The notes under the pieces: generated by a model
What the model was told of the DNA's origin: nothing
The model's input: only the letters and a program-made list of their open reading frames with translations
The model's database searches: none
Assembly (NCBI GenBank): GCA_029062075.1
Contig: JAIDQW010000529.1
Location: 1 to 12,738 of the forward strand
From: Paramuribaculum sp.
Lineage (GTDB): Bacteria; Bacteroidota; Bacteroidia; Bacteroidales; Muribaculaceae
Direction: 5' to 3'
Length of the DNA: 12,738 nt
Shown here: piece after piece, positions 1 through 8,933 of the stretch
Numbering within the stretch: the stretch's first letter is position 1
Layout of the letters: each line of letters opens with the position of its first letter
Translations under genes and position numbers: made by a program

Positions 1-58
1 ACACACCCCCCCCCCCCCCCGCCCGGGGGGGGGGGCGGGGGTGCGCGCCGCGGGGGGG
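1..58. repeat. GC low-complexity stretch at window start
   Basis: The first bases consist almost only of C and G runs: C15 at 6-20, G11 at 25-35, G5 at 37-41 and G7 at 52-58. A short inverted repeat pairs CACCCCC (4-10) with GGGGGTG (37-43). Nearby, CCCCGGGG at 79-86 is an 8-base palindrome. No reading frame or recognised element is visible. Such runs are typical of contig ends where assembly or sequencing failed, but a genuine GC-rich intergenic repeat cannot be excluded. Confidence 0.6.
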
Positions 59-106
59 AGCGAGCACCGCGAGCGTAACCCCGGGGATAAAGAACATAAC
101 ACATCT

Positions 107-165
107 CGACCCTGTAGGGGTCGCGGTAACGCCATGCGTGGGTAGCTTGCCCCCTACGTTTTTTT
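107..165 (+). terminator. Terminator-like hairpin element with two competing stems
   Basis: GTAGGGG (114-120) is complementary to CCCCTAC (151-157), which is followed by G and a run of seven T (159-165), the layout of an intrinsic terminator. The same 5' arm overlaps a smaller hairpin, CGACCC (107-112) with GGGTCG (118-123), so the two stems exclude each other. The 30-base loop of the larger stem could hold a small GCG/CGC stem (123-125 with 130-132). The element may end a transcript from outside the window, or it may be a dispersed palindromic intergenic repeat. The loop is long for a terminator, so the call is tentative. Confidence 0.35.
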
Positions 166-202
166 CTCATTGAAAAAATATAATAAAAATAGGGTCAATG
201 CG

Positions 203-232
203 TTATATGTATTGAAAAAACAATTACATTTG
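203..232 (+). promoter_or_regulatory. Candidate Bacteroidetes-type promoter for the large secreted-protein gene
   Basis: TACATTTG at 225-232 matches the Bacteroidetes -7 consensus TAnnTTTG. The -33 region is weak: TTA at 203-205, with 19 bases to the -7 element, instead of the preferred TTG. Transcription would start near 238-240, giving a leader of about 170 bases before the start codon at 410. The surrounding sequence is AT-rich, as expected for a promoter region. No better match was found between here and the gene. Confidence 0.45.
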
Positions 233-260
233 CACAAAATCTATTAAATAACTGATCTTG

Positions 261-326
261 CGGGAATTCATAAACGAACAATTTATGGCAGGCGGTGAGG
301 CTTCATTGCCCCCTTCTTTATTCCCG
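261..326 (+). promoter_or_regulatory. Potential structured 5' leader (three-stem fold)
   Basis: CGGGAAT (261-267) is complementary to ATTCCCG (320-326) and can close a domain holding two further hairpins. One is CATAAA (269-274) with TTTATG (282-287), loop of seven. The other is GGCGGTGA (291-298) with TTCATTGCC-type pairing at 303-310, which includes two G-U pairs and a four-base loop. Together they would form a three-way-junction-like fold between the candidate promoter and the start codon at 410. No known riboswitch or leader family was recognised. The pairing is directly visible; function is inference. Confidence 0.3.
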
Positions 327-409
327 TTTGCAGATAATTATTTAATTATAACCAATTTACGCAAAAAAAATAAATAACATTAATAATTAACCTTAGTACA
401 GGAAAAAGT

Positions 410-3400
410 ATGAAGAAAATTTTGCTTTTTTTACTGACCCTCCTGGTCCTCGCTCCTGACATTTCAGCGAAACAAGAGGAGGAAGTGTTTCTTGCTTTTT
501 ACATCCCGAACACTACTAACAATACTGCCTCAGTTTTGATAAGTGAAGCGGGCGTCTATTCCAAAAAGCAAAGCGAAGATGCTTTCAGTCGGACCAATTA
601 CAACGCTCAGGTTTGGTGGGCATTATCCCAAACTTACGCAAAGCCTTACAATGACCCCTCGGCATATCCGACAACATCTACAACTTATGGAATAGTTAGT
701 AAGTTTGAGGTCAAGAGCCAGGATGAACAGCGTGGTTTTACCGTTGAATTCGATCCTATTTTACGCACTGTACCCTCTGGAGGAAAAGCCGATGCAAGTA
801 AAGGATATCCTCTATCTTTTCAAGGTAAAAACGTTTCATCTTCAAATTACGGTGCAAACAACGGATTATATCTTACTGCTACCGATTATCCTTATACTCC
901 TACAATAAAAATTACATCTCAGGACCCCCTGGTTCCGATCAAAAAAGTTAGGCTCGGTAAAACAAACGCATCAAATCCGCCTCTGTCATCATTCACACAG
1001 GATTTTGATATAAATGAACTCTTCAGCAATATTGATTCTGAAGGCTCATGGAGTTTTGATACCTCAGATAATTGTTGGGTCTATACACTCAATTCTCCTG
1101 CTCAATCAATTTCCCTAAAAGTAAACACCGGCGCCAGCAATGCTATCAGGCTCAACAAGCTCGGCGTTGTATGGGATGCGGCTATAAACGCTCCCTCAGT
1201 CAAGACACCTCTTGAAGGGGACATGGAGTATGATAAAGCAACCGACAGATATACCTATACCGAGATTCCGGCTGTAATCAAATTCGACATGCCGGAAGGT
1301 GGTACCAAGATGAAATATGTTTCTGCTGCAAACACCACTATCGATGTTTCAAACTGGAACGACTATGACCCCGCAACCGGCATCACACTCCCCGAGGACG
1401 CTGTGTTCGGACAGACCACCACCATTCAGATTTTAGCTTTTGACGAAAACGATGAAGCCGGCATTGTCAGAACCGTTGTGTGTGAGCGTATTGCTCCAAA
1501 GGCTCCAAACAAACCGGCTATTATCCAGTATAGCAAATCATTTGACTATAGCCTGGAGAATTCTGCAGGTGTGCAGGCGAAAGTAAATCCCGGCTCATGG
1601 GTTGCCCTCAGTGACGGAGGGGTGCTTTATGCTGATAAAAACGCACTCGTCATTGACCTCATGGAGCCTTACGATTTCAGATACCAGACTCAGAATAATC
1701 ATGACTTTACCGAGAAACCGGTAGGCACATTGGAATACGCGCTCACATCCTATTCCACACCTGATGCCGGCACTACTTTCTATGAGGCAACCACCTTCAA
1801 AGGCTCCTCTGCTCAGACCGACCAGAACACCTGGGGCAACCAGAATACCTGGTTTGTCACCGGTTTCCCTGATGAATATAAAGTGAATGGAAATATCAGG
1901 GATGACAGGTACGGCATAAACAATCAGGCTGGTAATCTCCTCCAGAATACCGGACGCGATTATTATCTGCATCTGCGCGCATATAAGCAAACATCTACCG
2001 GTGAGAAAATCTACGGTGATATTCTCACTGTCAAGGTTGAGTACACTCCCCTTGACGCTCCCGTCCTCTCCAAGCCTTCAAACGAAAAGTACAGCTGGAC
2101 AGGTGGTGCCATTTCACGTATGAACTTCGCCGGCAGCGCAATTGTTAATGTTGAGCTGCCTGATAACGCTCCCGAGGGTACATATATTGAATACACCTTT
2201 GAGGGTGGAACATCCCACAATGTTTATCCGGCAACTATAAGCCGCACCAAAGTGGATGGTTCCAATAGAATTATTGTAAATTCTGTGCTTATGGAAAATC
2301 AGAGGCAAGGCAGAATTTTCCTCCATGCAAAGAATGACGCACAGGGTATTGAGAGCGAATGGGTGATGTTTGATGTTGAGCAGCTGCAGACACAGAATTT
2401 CTATACCGACAACTACGCTGCTCCAACCGGCGGATTCAACCAGAATGAGCTCGTGCTCGTTAACGGCTCCGGCGCAAACCCCATTAACCCCAAGCTCCGC
2501 GTGGTGGATGTTTTTGCTACAGATGCCGGGCTTGAAAACGGCAAGACAACATTCTATGTGTATCTCGAAGACTATTTCCACAACGGTCTCCGCCTCATTG
2601 TAAACTCACGCACCGAGCCCGCTGTGTTCAGCACCTACAAAAAGGGCGACGACGGCAAGGACCGAATTATCGATTCAGGAGAAATTCTGGGACGAATATC
2701 ATTCCAGAATCAGACTGTTGACGACTATGGAAATGTTGTCAAAACAATGCCTGAAATCCTCATCACACCCTCGGCTACAGAAAGCTACATTGACTATCTC
2801 CCCGATGCCGAGCCCGGTGATTTTGAAGCTGTGAACAATGCCTCCAACAACATGGTGTTCTGTCCCGATATGCTATCTGTCGGTGCGACTGAATTCAGCC
2901 GCAAGGTGAGAGTGCGTGGTCTCGAATCTTTAGTAGGATACGATGACCGTGTGCGTGACACCGAAGGCAACGAGTACCTTCTCTATCCCCGTGTACAGAT
3001 CGACGGTAAGGATTTCCGAGATCAGATCAGCAGTATGGAGGATGGAAACAGATATGCTGTCACCGGATATGTAGGTCAGACAGGCGGCATGATCACCATA
3101 ATTCCCACAGAGGATATTATCGAATGTCCCGACTCGCCCGAACTTTTCGCTCCTAATCCCGTGACAGACGGAGAACTCAATGCTATCTCCCCGGAACTCT
3201 CCATTCAAATCAAAAATATCCGTATGCCTCTCGCATACTTCTGGTCTGTCGGGAAGGTTGACCCCGTAACTGAGTTTGAGAAACTTAACAAGGTTCCGAC
3301 ATCAAACATTATCGTTCTTGAGAAAACGGCATACGAAAACGCATACCCCAAAAATGTCTGTGACCTCTATGTTTACTCCAAGAGCCTCGATACTGAGAAA

Positions 3401-6235
3401 AATGCAGACGAGCTCTGGTGTCTCGAACCCACAAACATCACCGTCACCTGGCATGATGTCGATCATGTGGTTAACAGTATTGCCGAATTTAAGGATATAT
3501 ACATAGGTCATGAGGCTGAGCTTCCTGAAGCTATCTCTCAGCGTGTAGCATTCAGACCCACCGCTTACTGCCAGTTTGACCGAGACAGCCGCGCAGTTGT
3601 CATTGAGGCTACTCCCGAATGGCTCTATGTACGCGACCTGCAAAAACCTGAAAGCGGATTCAGCTCAAACAACTACATTCTGATTCACAACGAGAACCAG
3701 TGGGTTAATCCACCCGTGCCCGTTGGAACTGACGGCACCGAAACCCGTATGCTCAGCAAAGGCGACATTATCACTAATTTCGCCCTTATCCCTGCAAGAT
3801 CCCACAGAGGTAACCTCATCAGCGAGTCAACCGGTTTTGCACGCACTTTCTGGTTCCAGGATTCAATCGAGAATTTCGACCCCGAAACCCGCGTTATCAA
3901 TGTCGGATATGTGGATCCCGACGCTGACCAGTACTACTCAAACGTTCTCGCTACTAAAGATGAGTGCGAGCGTTTCCGCATGCGCCTTCTTGAAATCAAG
4001 AATGTGAAAGTCACCAAGGGCGGCGATGCCGACAATCCCGACTATTACCTCACTATCGGTAATGAGGACGAGATGCCTATCGCACTCTCATTCGATATTT
4101 TCGAAGAGTGCCGCAACGGATGGGACAATGCTTATGACCCCGAAGACCCCGACGCTGTTTATGATATCAAAGGTGTCCTTATCAGGAATGAGAATGTCAA
4201 GGACTCCGAATCATACGCATTCGCGATGATTGACTTTAACACCAACAAAGGTCAGGTGGCTGATCCTAAGGTTTATGCTACCGGCGTTTCAAATAAGGAC
4301 GCTGAACTCCAGAACTTTGTCCTCAAACTCGAAATAAACATCGACCACGAGGAAGGCACCAGCGTGTTCTACTCAACTAACGGTAAGGACCCCAGAGTTA
4401 ACACCGATGCCGAAACAAGGCAGGTGTATGACGGACCCTTTGAATACACTCTCCCCGCAGGACAGGATCGCATGACACTCAAGGCGTTTGCTTACAAACC
4501 CGGTATGAAACCCAGTGCCACCGTCAGCCGTATATTTGTCAAGAACAGCACCGACATTCAGTACATCATCAACTTCCTCAATATCGCCCGTAAAGACAGA
4601 TTCTATCGCTTCACCGACAATATGAAGGTTATCTCGGTAGGAGGTAAATATGCTTTCCTCGCCGGCTCAATGGGAGGATTCCTACCCATTTACAAGGAGG
4701 ACGGATGGGATAACACTGAGGTTGCACCGGGACGTTATATCACTAACTTCACTGTTGGATACACCGAGGATGACCACGGCAACAGAATGGCTGTCGCTAC
4801 AGGACTCGGCGATTCTTTCAACAGTATTTCAAGCCCGAGAGGTGGAGAAGGCGGTGACTTCCCGCATCTGGAAAAAACTCCGCAGGAAATTGAATTCCAT
4901 GCCGAACCGGACACTATCACTTCTATCAGCGAGCTCAATGCACGCCGACTCGTTACTGTCATGAGCGTAACTCTCCACAAAGCTGCTTCTGCCGACCTCG
5001 CTCAGGAAGAACAGTGGATCATAGAGGACCAGCAGAGTGGTGAAAATCATCCATTCATGGTGGGACGACTCGGCAATGTATATGTCAGCAGTAAAGGTGA
5101 GAACGGCGCCGATGTGGTTGAAGAGCTCAGAGACGGTGCTACATATAATATCACCGGATTTGTGATGCTCGGTGAAAGAAACAGAGCCGGCTCTGTGGAA
5201 TTCTGGCCCGTGCAGGCTAACAGAGTCAACAGAACCGCGAAGCCCACAGCACGCATCACCAACTATACAAACCGTCAGATTCTTGAAAACGGAGATATTA
5301 TTGCACAGTTCCACGGCACTGCTACTGTTGAGCTCCGCCACAACGAACCTACAGCAAGCATCTACTACAAGTTTGACAGCGAGAGCCCGGAAGGAAACCT
5401 CAGCGAAGGCAGATGGTACCTTTACCAGCACCCGATTGTAATGACTAAGTCTGATGTTATACGCATCAAGGCGCAGGATTTGAACTATGCCGAGTCAAAC
5501 CTCTCGGTTATTACACTCACCTCCGTGGATGAATCGCAGGATGTGCAGTTTGATGTCAAAGCCGAATATGGTAAGACAACCGTGACTATCACCGCTGAAG
5601 AAGGCGCTACCATCTGGTACGGTATCAACGACCCGAACTGCCCCAACCGCCTGCGCGGTGCTCTGCCCCCATTCACTGAAAAGGCTATTCTTTACGCCTG
5701 CGCTCAGGCTCCCGGAAAACTCCGCGGCAAGGTGTCACAGTTCCATGTTGTGGTACTCGGTGGAGAAACAAGCACCGTGAGCGGTAACGTCAAATTTGAA
5801 ATTGACGAAGCCGAGGACGGAGGCAGACTCGTCAAGATTTCACCTGTTGACAATCTCACCCCCGGCTCTTACGCCATCTACTACACACTTCAGTCCGGAG
5901 TTCCCTTCGCTAAGGATAAATGGACTAAGTACACCACTCCGTTTGAAATGAACGAGAGCGGTATCGTGATGGCTGTGCTTGAAGAGAACAACAAGCCCGT
6001 CGGCAAGGTTGCCGAAACATACGTCTGGGTCAATAAAGTTTCAGGCATAGACGGTGTTGACTCCGACAACCGCGAGGAAAACTCAGTGAGAGTGGAAGGA
6101 AACACCATCATTGCTCCGGAAGGATCGGTGGTATTCGACATCAGCGGCCGCAGAGTTAACCCTGAAGGACTCCGCAGAGGCATCTACATCGTTCAGATTC
6201 CAGGAGCCAAGGCTGTCAAGATAATGGTGAAATAA
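410..6235 (+). CDS. Large secreted multi-domain protein with chitobiase-like repeats and type IX-like C-terminal domain
   Basis: The 1941-residue product starts with a signal peptide: MKK, a leucine-rich core, and a likely signal peptidase I cut after ISA near residue 20. The weak AGGA at 400-403 and A-rich sequence support ATG 410. Beta-sandwich-like units can be discerned at roughly 261-360, 551-660, 1284-1376, 1605-1705, 1706-1785 and 1788-1876. The 1284-1376 unit, with FYSTNGKDPR and a DGPFEY segment, resembles the chitobiase/beta-hexosaminidase C-terminal domain (CHB_HEX_C). Between them, about 665-920, 1040-1280 and 1380-1600 look like OB-fold-type beta domains found in Bacteroidales secreted proteins. 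Residues 1877-1941 resemble a type IX secretion C-terminal domain, with DISGRRVN, GLRRGIYIV and final KIMVK. No catalytic motif was recognised. It is probably exported or surface-displayed, perhaps for glycan or protein binding. It sits alone between its own promoter and terminator. Domain borders are estimates by eye. Confidence 0.85.
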   Translation: MKKILLFLLTLLVLAPDISAKQEEEVFLAFYIPNTTNNTASVLISEAGVYSKKQSEDAFSRTNYNAQVWWALSQTYAKPYNDPSAYPTTSTTYGIVSKFEVKSQDEQRGFTVEFDPILRTVPSGGKADASKGYPLSFQGKNVSSSNYGANNGLYLTATDYPYTPTIKITSQDPLVPIKKVRLGKTNASNPPLSSFTQDFDINELFSNIDSEGSWSFDTSDNCWVYTLNSPAQSISLKVNTGASNAIRLNKLGVVWDAAINAPSVKTPLEGDMEYDKATDRYTYTEIPAVIKFDMPEGGTKMKYVSAANTTIDVSNWNDYDPATGITLPEDAVFGQTTTIQILAFDENDEAGIVRTVVCERIAPKAPNKPAIIQYSKSFDYSLENSAGVQAKVNPGSWVALSDGGVLYADKNALVIDLMEPYDFRYQTQNNHDFTEKPVGTLEYALTSYSTPDAGTTFYEATTFKGSSAQTDQNTWGNQNTWFVTGFPDEYKVNGNIRDDRYGINNQAGNLLQNTGRDYYLHLRAYKQTSTGEKIYGDILTVKVEYTPLDAPVLSKPSNEKYSWTGGAISRMNFAGSAIVNVELPDNAPEGTYIEYTFEGGTSHNVYPATISRTKVDGSNRIIVNSVLMENQRQGRIFLHAKNDAQGIESEWVMFDVEQLQTQNFYTDNYAAPTGGFNQNELVLVNGSGANPINPKLRVVDVFATDAGLENGKTTFYVYLEDYFHNGLRLIVNSRTEPAVFSTYKKGDDGKDRIIDSGEILGRISFQNQTVDDYGNVVKTMPEILITPSATESYIDYLPDAEPGDFEAVNNASNNMVFCPDMLSVGATEFSRKVRVRGLESLVGYDDRVRDTEGNEYLLYPRVQIDGKDFRDQISSMEDGNRYAVTGYVGQTGGMITIIPTEDIIECPDSPELFAPNPVTDGELNAISPELSIQIKNIRMPLAYFWSVGKVDPVTEFEKLNKVPTSNIIVLEKTAYENAYPKNVCDLYVYSKSLDTEKNADELWCLEPTNITVTWHDVDHVVNSIAEFKDIYIGHEAELPEAISQRVAFRPTAYCQFDRDSRAVVIEATPEWLYVRDLQKPESGFSSNNYILIHNENQWVNPPVPVGTDGTETRMLSKGDIITNFALIPARSHRGNLISESTGFARTFWFQDSIENFDPETRVINVGYVDPDADQYYSNVLATKDECERFRMRLLEIKNVKVTKGGDADNPDYYLTIGNEDEMPIALSFDIFEECRNGWDNAYDPEDPDAVYDIKGVLIRNENVKDSESYAFAMIDFNTNKGQVADPKVYATGVSNKDAELQNFVLKLEINIDHEEGTSVFYSTNGKDPRVNTDAETRQVYDGPFEYTLPAGQDRMTLKAFAYKPGMKPSATVSRIFVKNSTDIQYIINFLNIARKDRFYRFTDNMKVISVGGKYAFLAGSMGGFLPIYKEDGWDNTEVAPGRYITNFTVGYTEDDHGNRMAVATGLGDSFNSISSPRGGEGGDFPHLEKTPQEIEFHAEPDTITSISELNARRLVTVMSVTLHKAASADLAQEEQWIIEDQQSGENHPFMVGRLGNVYVSSKGENGADVVEELRDGATYNITGFVMLGERNRAGSVEFWPVQANRVNRTAKPTARITNYTNRQILENGDIIAQFHGTATVELRHNEPTASIYYKFDSESPEGNLSEGRWYLYQHPIVMTKSDVIRIKAQDLNYAESNLSVITLTSVDESQDVQFDVKAEYGKTTVTITAEEGATIWYGINDPNCPNRLRGALPPFTEKAILYACAQAPGKLRGKVSQFHVVVLGGETSTVSGNVKFEIDEAEDGGRLVKISPVDNLTPGSYAIYYTLQSGVPFAKDKWTKYTTPFEMNESGIVMAVLEENNKPVGKVAETYVWVNKVSGIDGVDSDNREENSVRVEGNTIIAPEGSVVFDISGRRVNPEGLRRGIYIVQIPGAKAVKIMVK

Positions 6236-6278
6236 CCACCGGCACGCAGCCGGATCCAACCCGGCTATAAACCCACAG

Positions 6279-6320
6279 AGAGGGTGCACCGTTTTTGCGG
6301 TGCACCCTCTTTCATTTTTT
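6279..6320 (+). terminator. Intrinsic terminator after the large secreted-protein gene
   Basis: A perfect 13-base-pair stem joins 6279-6291 with 6298-6310 around a six-base TTTTTG loop, followed by TTCATTTTTT. It lies 43 bases after the stop codon. A smaller hairpin, AGCCGG (6248-6253) with CCGGCT (6261-6266), sits just upstream. The strong stem and T-rich tail separate this gene's transcript from ruvB. Confidence 0.9.
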
Positions 6321-6336
6321 GACACCGGGGCAATTA

Positions 6337-6367
6337 TTGCTATTCTCGGATTTTGTAACTATTTTTG
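6337..6367 (+). promoter_or_regulatory. Candidate promoter of the ruvB operon
   Basis: TATTTTTG at 6360-6367 fits the Bacteroidetes -7 consensus TAnnTTTG, and TTG at 6337-6339 lies 20 bases upstream as a -33 element. It follows the terminator directly. Initiation just after the -7 element, near 6372-6375, would leave only about 10 bases before ATG 6383. This also argues against the upstream in-frame TTG at 6365, which lies inside the -7 element. Confidence 0.6.
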
Positions 6368-6382
6368 TGCAAAACATTCCAA

Positions 6383-7414
6383 ATGACTGAAGAAGACTTC
6401 GACATACGCGCGGCAAGAAACTCCGCTTCTGACCGCGACAAAGATATTGAAAAAGCGCTTCGACCATCGGAATTCGACTCGTTCAGCGGGCAGGATAAGG
6501 TTGTGGAAAACCTTAAGGTGTTTGTTGCCGCTGCAAGGCTCAGAGGCGAAGCGCTTGACCATCTCCTCCTTCACGGCCCCCCCGGACTCGGAAAAACAAC
6601 ACTCAGCGGAATCATCGCCAACGAGCTCGGAGTCGGATTCAAGGTCACCTCAGGGCCGGTGCTCGACAAGCCCGGCGACCTCGCCGGAATTCTCACCTCG
6701 CTTGAAGAAAACGATGTACTTTTCATTGACGAGATTCACCGCCTCAGCCCGGTGGTGGAGGAATACCTCTACTCCGCCATGGAGGATTACCGCATCGACA
6801 TCATGATTGACAAAGGACCCGGAGCCAGAAGCGTACAGCTCACACTCGCCCCGTTTACACTTGTCGGTGCTACAACACGAAGCGGATTGCTGACATCACC
6901 GCTGAGAGCCCGATTCGGCATCAACTGCCACCTCGAATACTATGACCATGAGGTGCTGCGCAAAATCATTCTCCGATCGGCGGGGCTACTCGGAGTGGAC
7001 TGTATGCCGGAGGCTGCTACCGAAATAGCCCTCCGCAGCAGAGGCACCCCTCGTATTGCTAACGCGCTCCTGCGACGCGTAAGAGACTTCGCACAGGTGA
7101 AGGGCTCCGGAGTTATTGACCCGAAAATCGCACGATATGCGCTTGAGGCACTCAATATCGACAAGTACGGACTCGACGAGATTGACAACAAGATTCTCAC
7201 AACTATCATCACCAAATTCAAAGGTGGACCCGTGGGACTCGGAACTATTGCAACAGCTCTCGGCGAAGATCCCGGCACCATCGAGGAGGTTTACGAGCCA
7301 TTCCTTATCAAGGAGGGATTCATCAAGCGAACACCACGCGGCAGAGAGGTCACCGAGCTCGCATATATTCACCTCGGTCACAACCCATCCTCATCATCCC
7401 CCTTACTCTTCTGA
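6383..7414 (+). CDS. ruvB: Holliday junction branch migration DNA helicase RuvB
   Basis: RuvB is the AAA+ motor that, with RuvA, drives branch migration of Holliday junctions in recombinational repair. The 343-residue product has the expected family length. It carries Walker A GPPGLGKT (65-72), Walker B with DEIH (116-119), the RuvA-contact beta-hairpin region (about 139-158), sensor 1 GATTRSG (162-168), the arginine-finger region LRARFG (174-179), a sensor 2 segment [12 protein letters not shown], and a C-terminal winged helix ending in [16 protein letters not shown] 6383 is preferred over in-frame TTG 6365 because MTEEDFDIR matches Bacteroidales RuvB N-termini as I know them, and TTG lies within the promoter. 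It is first in a row of closely spaced genes; the flippase begins 4 bases after its stop. Confidence 0.96.
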   Translation: MTEEDFDIRAARNSASDRDKDIEKALRPSEFDSFSGQDKVVENLKVFVAAARLRGEALDHLLLHGPPGLGKTTLSGIIANELGVGFKVTSGPVLDKPGDLAGILTSLEENDVLFIDEIHRLSPVVEEYLYSAMEDYRIDIMIDKGPGARSVQLTLAPFTLVGATTRSGLLTSPLRARFGINCHLEYYDHEVLRKIILRSAGLLGVDCMPEAATEIALRSRGTPRIANALLRRVRDFAQVKGSGVIDPKIARYALEALNIDKYGLDEIDNKILTTIITKFKGGPVGLGTIATALGEDPGTIEEVYEPFLIKEGFIKRTPRGREVTELAYIHLGHNPSSSSPLLF

Positions 7415-7418
7415 TCCT

Positions 7419-8921
7419 ATGGCATCCGTCAAAAGCCTCGCCAAAGATACAGCCGTTTACGGACTCAGCAGCATTATAGGCAGATTTCTCAACTGGCTGC
7501 TGGTGCCGCTCTACACCAATATGTTCATCCAGTCGGAGTACGGAGTGGTGACTTACGTCTATACCATTGTGGCTGTGGTGCTTATCATTCTCACTTACGG
7601 TATGGAAACCGGCTTTTTCCGGTTTGCAAACCATGAGCGTTACACCGACCCGATGGAGGTATATTCCACGGCAATGACCTCTATTGCAGTATCTTCCACA
7701 GCGTTTTTCGCTTTGGTGCTGCTGTTTCTCACGCCGGTCAGCGTTGCTATGGAGTGCGCCGCTCATCCGGAATTCACTGTCATTATGGCGGCTACCGTGG
7801 CTCTTGATGCATTCACCGCCCTACCCTTCTCCTATCTCCGCTACAAGCGCCGACCCTACCGGTTTGCAGCGCTCAAGCTCACCGGCATAGCACTCAACAT
7901 AGGCTTCAACCTATTCTTCATCCTCATCTGCCCCTGGCTTTGGGAGGAGGCACCGGGAACAATCGCCTGGTTTTACAACCCCGATTTCGGAATCGGCTAC
8001 ATTTTCCTCGCCAATTTCATAAGCTCTGCCGTGACTTTCCTCCTCCTTATTCCCGATTTCAACGGATTACGCTGGAAATTGAATACCGCTCTGTGGCGTG
8101 AAATGCTCGCCTACTCTTTCCCGCTCCTTGTGCTCGGCATTGCAGGGGTGATGAACCAGACTCTCGGACAGATTCTCCTGCCGTGGATTCTGCCTGACAA
8201 GGCTGACGCTCTGGCGCAGCTCGGTATTTACGGAGCAAACTACAAGATAGCCATTGTGATGGTTATGTTCATCCAGGCATTCAGGTTTGCCTACGAACCG
8301 TTTATTTTCGCCCAGAATAAAAGTGCCGGGGCTGATTCAAACCGCGCTTTCTGCGATGCCATGAAGTATTTCGTGATATTCGCCATGATAATTTTTCTCG
8401 GTGTGATGTACTACCTCGATTTCCTGCGCTACTTTATCTCGTCCGCCTATTTCAGCGGTCTCAAGGTGGTGCCGGTGCTCATGCTCGCGGAATTTTTCTT
8501 CGGAGTGTTCTTCAACCTCTCGCTCTGGTACAAGCTCACCGACAAAACCATCTGGGGCACTTGGTTCTCGCTCATAGGACTCGCCGTTACGCTTATTCTC
8601 AACATTATCCTTGTGCCCCGCATCGGCTATATGGGATGCGCATGGGCTGCTTTAGCCTGCTATGCCACAATGATGATACTATCCTACATAATCGGCAAAA
8701 AAAAATACCCTATACCCTACGATATCAGATCGATAGCAATCTACTTCTGCACAGCCCTGCTGTTCTGGGGAGCGGCGGTGGTGCTCACGGTGCAATCGCA
8801 ATGGGTCAACATTCCGCTGCGCACAGTCCTGCTTGTTTTTTTCTTCATTTTCGTGCTCAGGAGAGAGCATCTCACTTTATCCAGCCTTATTCCGGTAAAA
8901 AAAATAATAGCGAAAAAATAA
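7419..8921 (+). CDS. Oligosaccharide flippase family (Wzx/MOP-type) membrane protein
   Basis: The 500-residue product is hydrophobic throughout and has the length and pattern of a 12-14 helix polysaccharide flippase of the MOP superfamily, which moves lipid-linked oligosaccharides across the inner membrane. The N-terminus, with YGLSSIIGRFLNWLLVPLYT followed by the EYGVVTYVYT segment, is typical of Wzx-like proteins. The C-terminal half also fits (LTDKTIWGTW, then LILNIILVPRIGYMGCAWA). The frame stays open upstream to 7116, but that part overlaps ruvB. ATG 7419, 4 bases after the ruvB stop, is the natural start, followed at once by the hydrophobic N-terminal helix. The neighbouring glycosyltransferase supports a role in surface-glycan assembly. 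The substrate cannot be told from sequence. Confidence 0.88.
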   Translation: MASVKSLAKDTAVYGLSSIIGRFLNWLLVPLYTNMFIQSEYGVVTYVYTIVAVVLIILTYGMETGFFRFANHERYTDPMEVYSTAMTSIAVSSTAFFALVLLFLTPVSVAMECAAHPEFTVIMAATVALDAFTALPFSYLRYKRRPYRFAALKLTGIALNIGFNLFFILICPWLWEEAPGTIAWFYNPDFGIGYIFLANFISSAVTFLLLIPDFNGLRWKLNTALWREMLAYSFPLLVLGIAGVMNQTLGQILLPWILPDKADALAQLGIYGANYKIAIVMVMFIQAFRFAYEPFIFAQNKSAGADSNRAFCDAMKYFVIFAMIIFLGVMYYLDFLRYFISSAYFSGLKVVPVLMLAEFFFGVFFNLSLWYKLTDKTIWGTWFSLIGLAVTLILNIILVPRIGYMGCAWAALACYATMMILSYIIGKKKYPIPYDIRSIAIYFCTALLFWGAAVVLTVQSQWVNIPLRTVLLVFFFIFVLRREHLTLSSLIPVKKIIAKK

Positions 8922-8933
8922 TCTCCGCCAATT

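Noticed and set aside
4829..5431. A 200-codon minus-strand open frame inside the large secreted-protein gene
   Set aside because: It is fully antisense to a convincing continuous coding region, with no recognisable domain or ribosome binding site; high-GC third positions commonly leave such frames open.
6365..6382. In-frame TTG start for ruvB adding six residues
   Set aside because: It lies within the candidate -7 promoter element, and known Bacteroidales RuvB proteins begin close to the MTEEDFDIR segment.
7116..7418. An upstream extension of the flippase reading frame giving a 601-residue protein
   Set aside because: These 101 codons overlap the 3' end of ruvB in another frame, are serine/arginine/histidine-rich like a shadow translation, and precede a clear hydrophobic N-terminus at ATG 7419.
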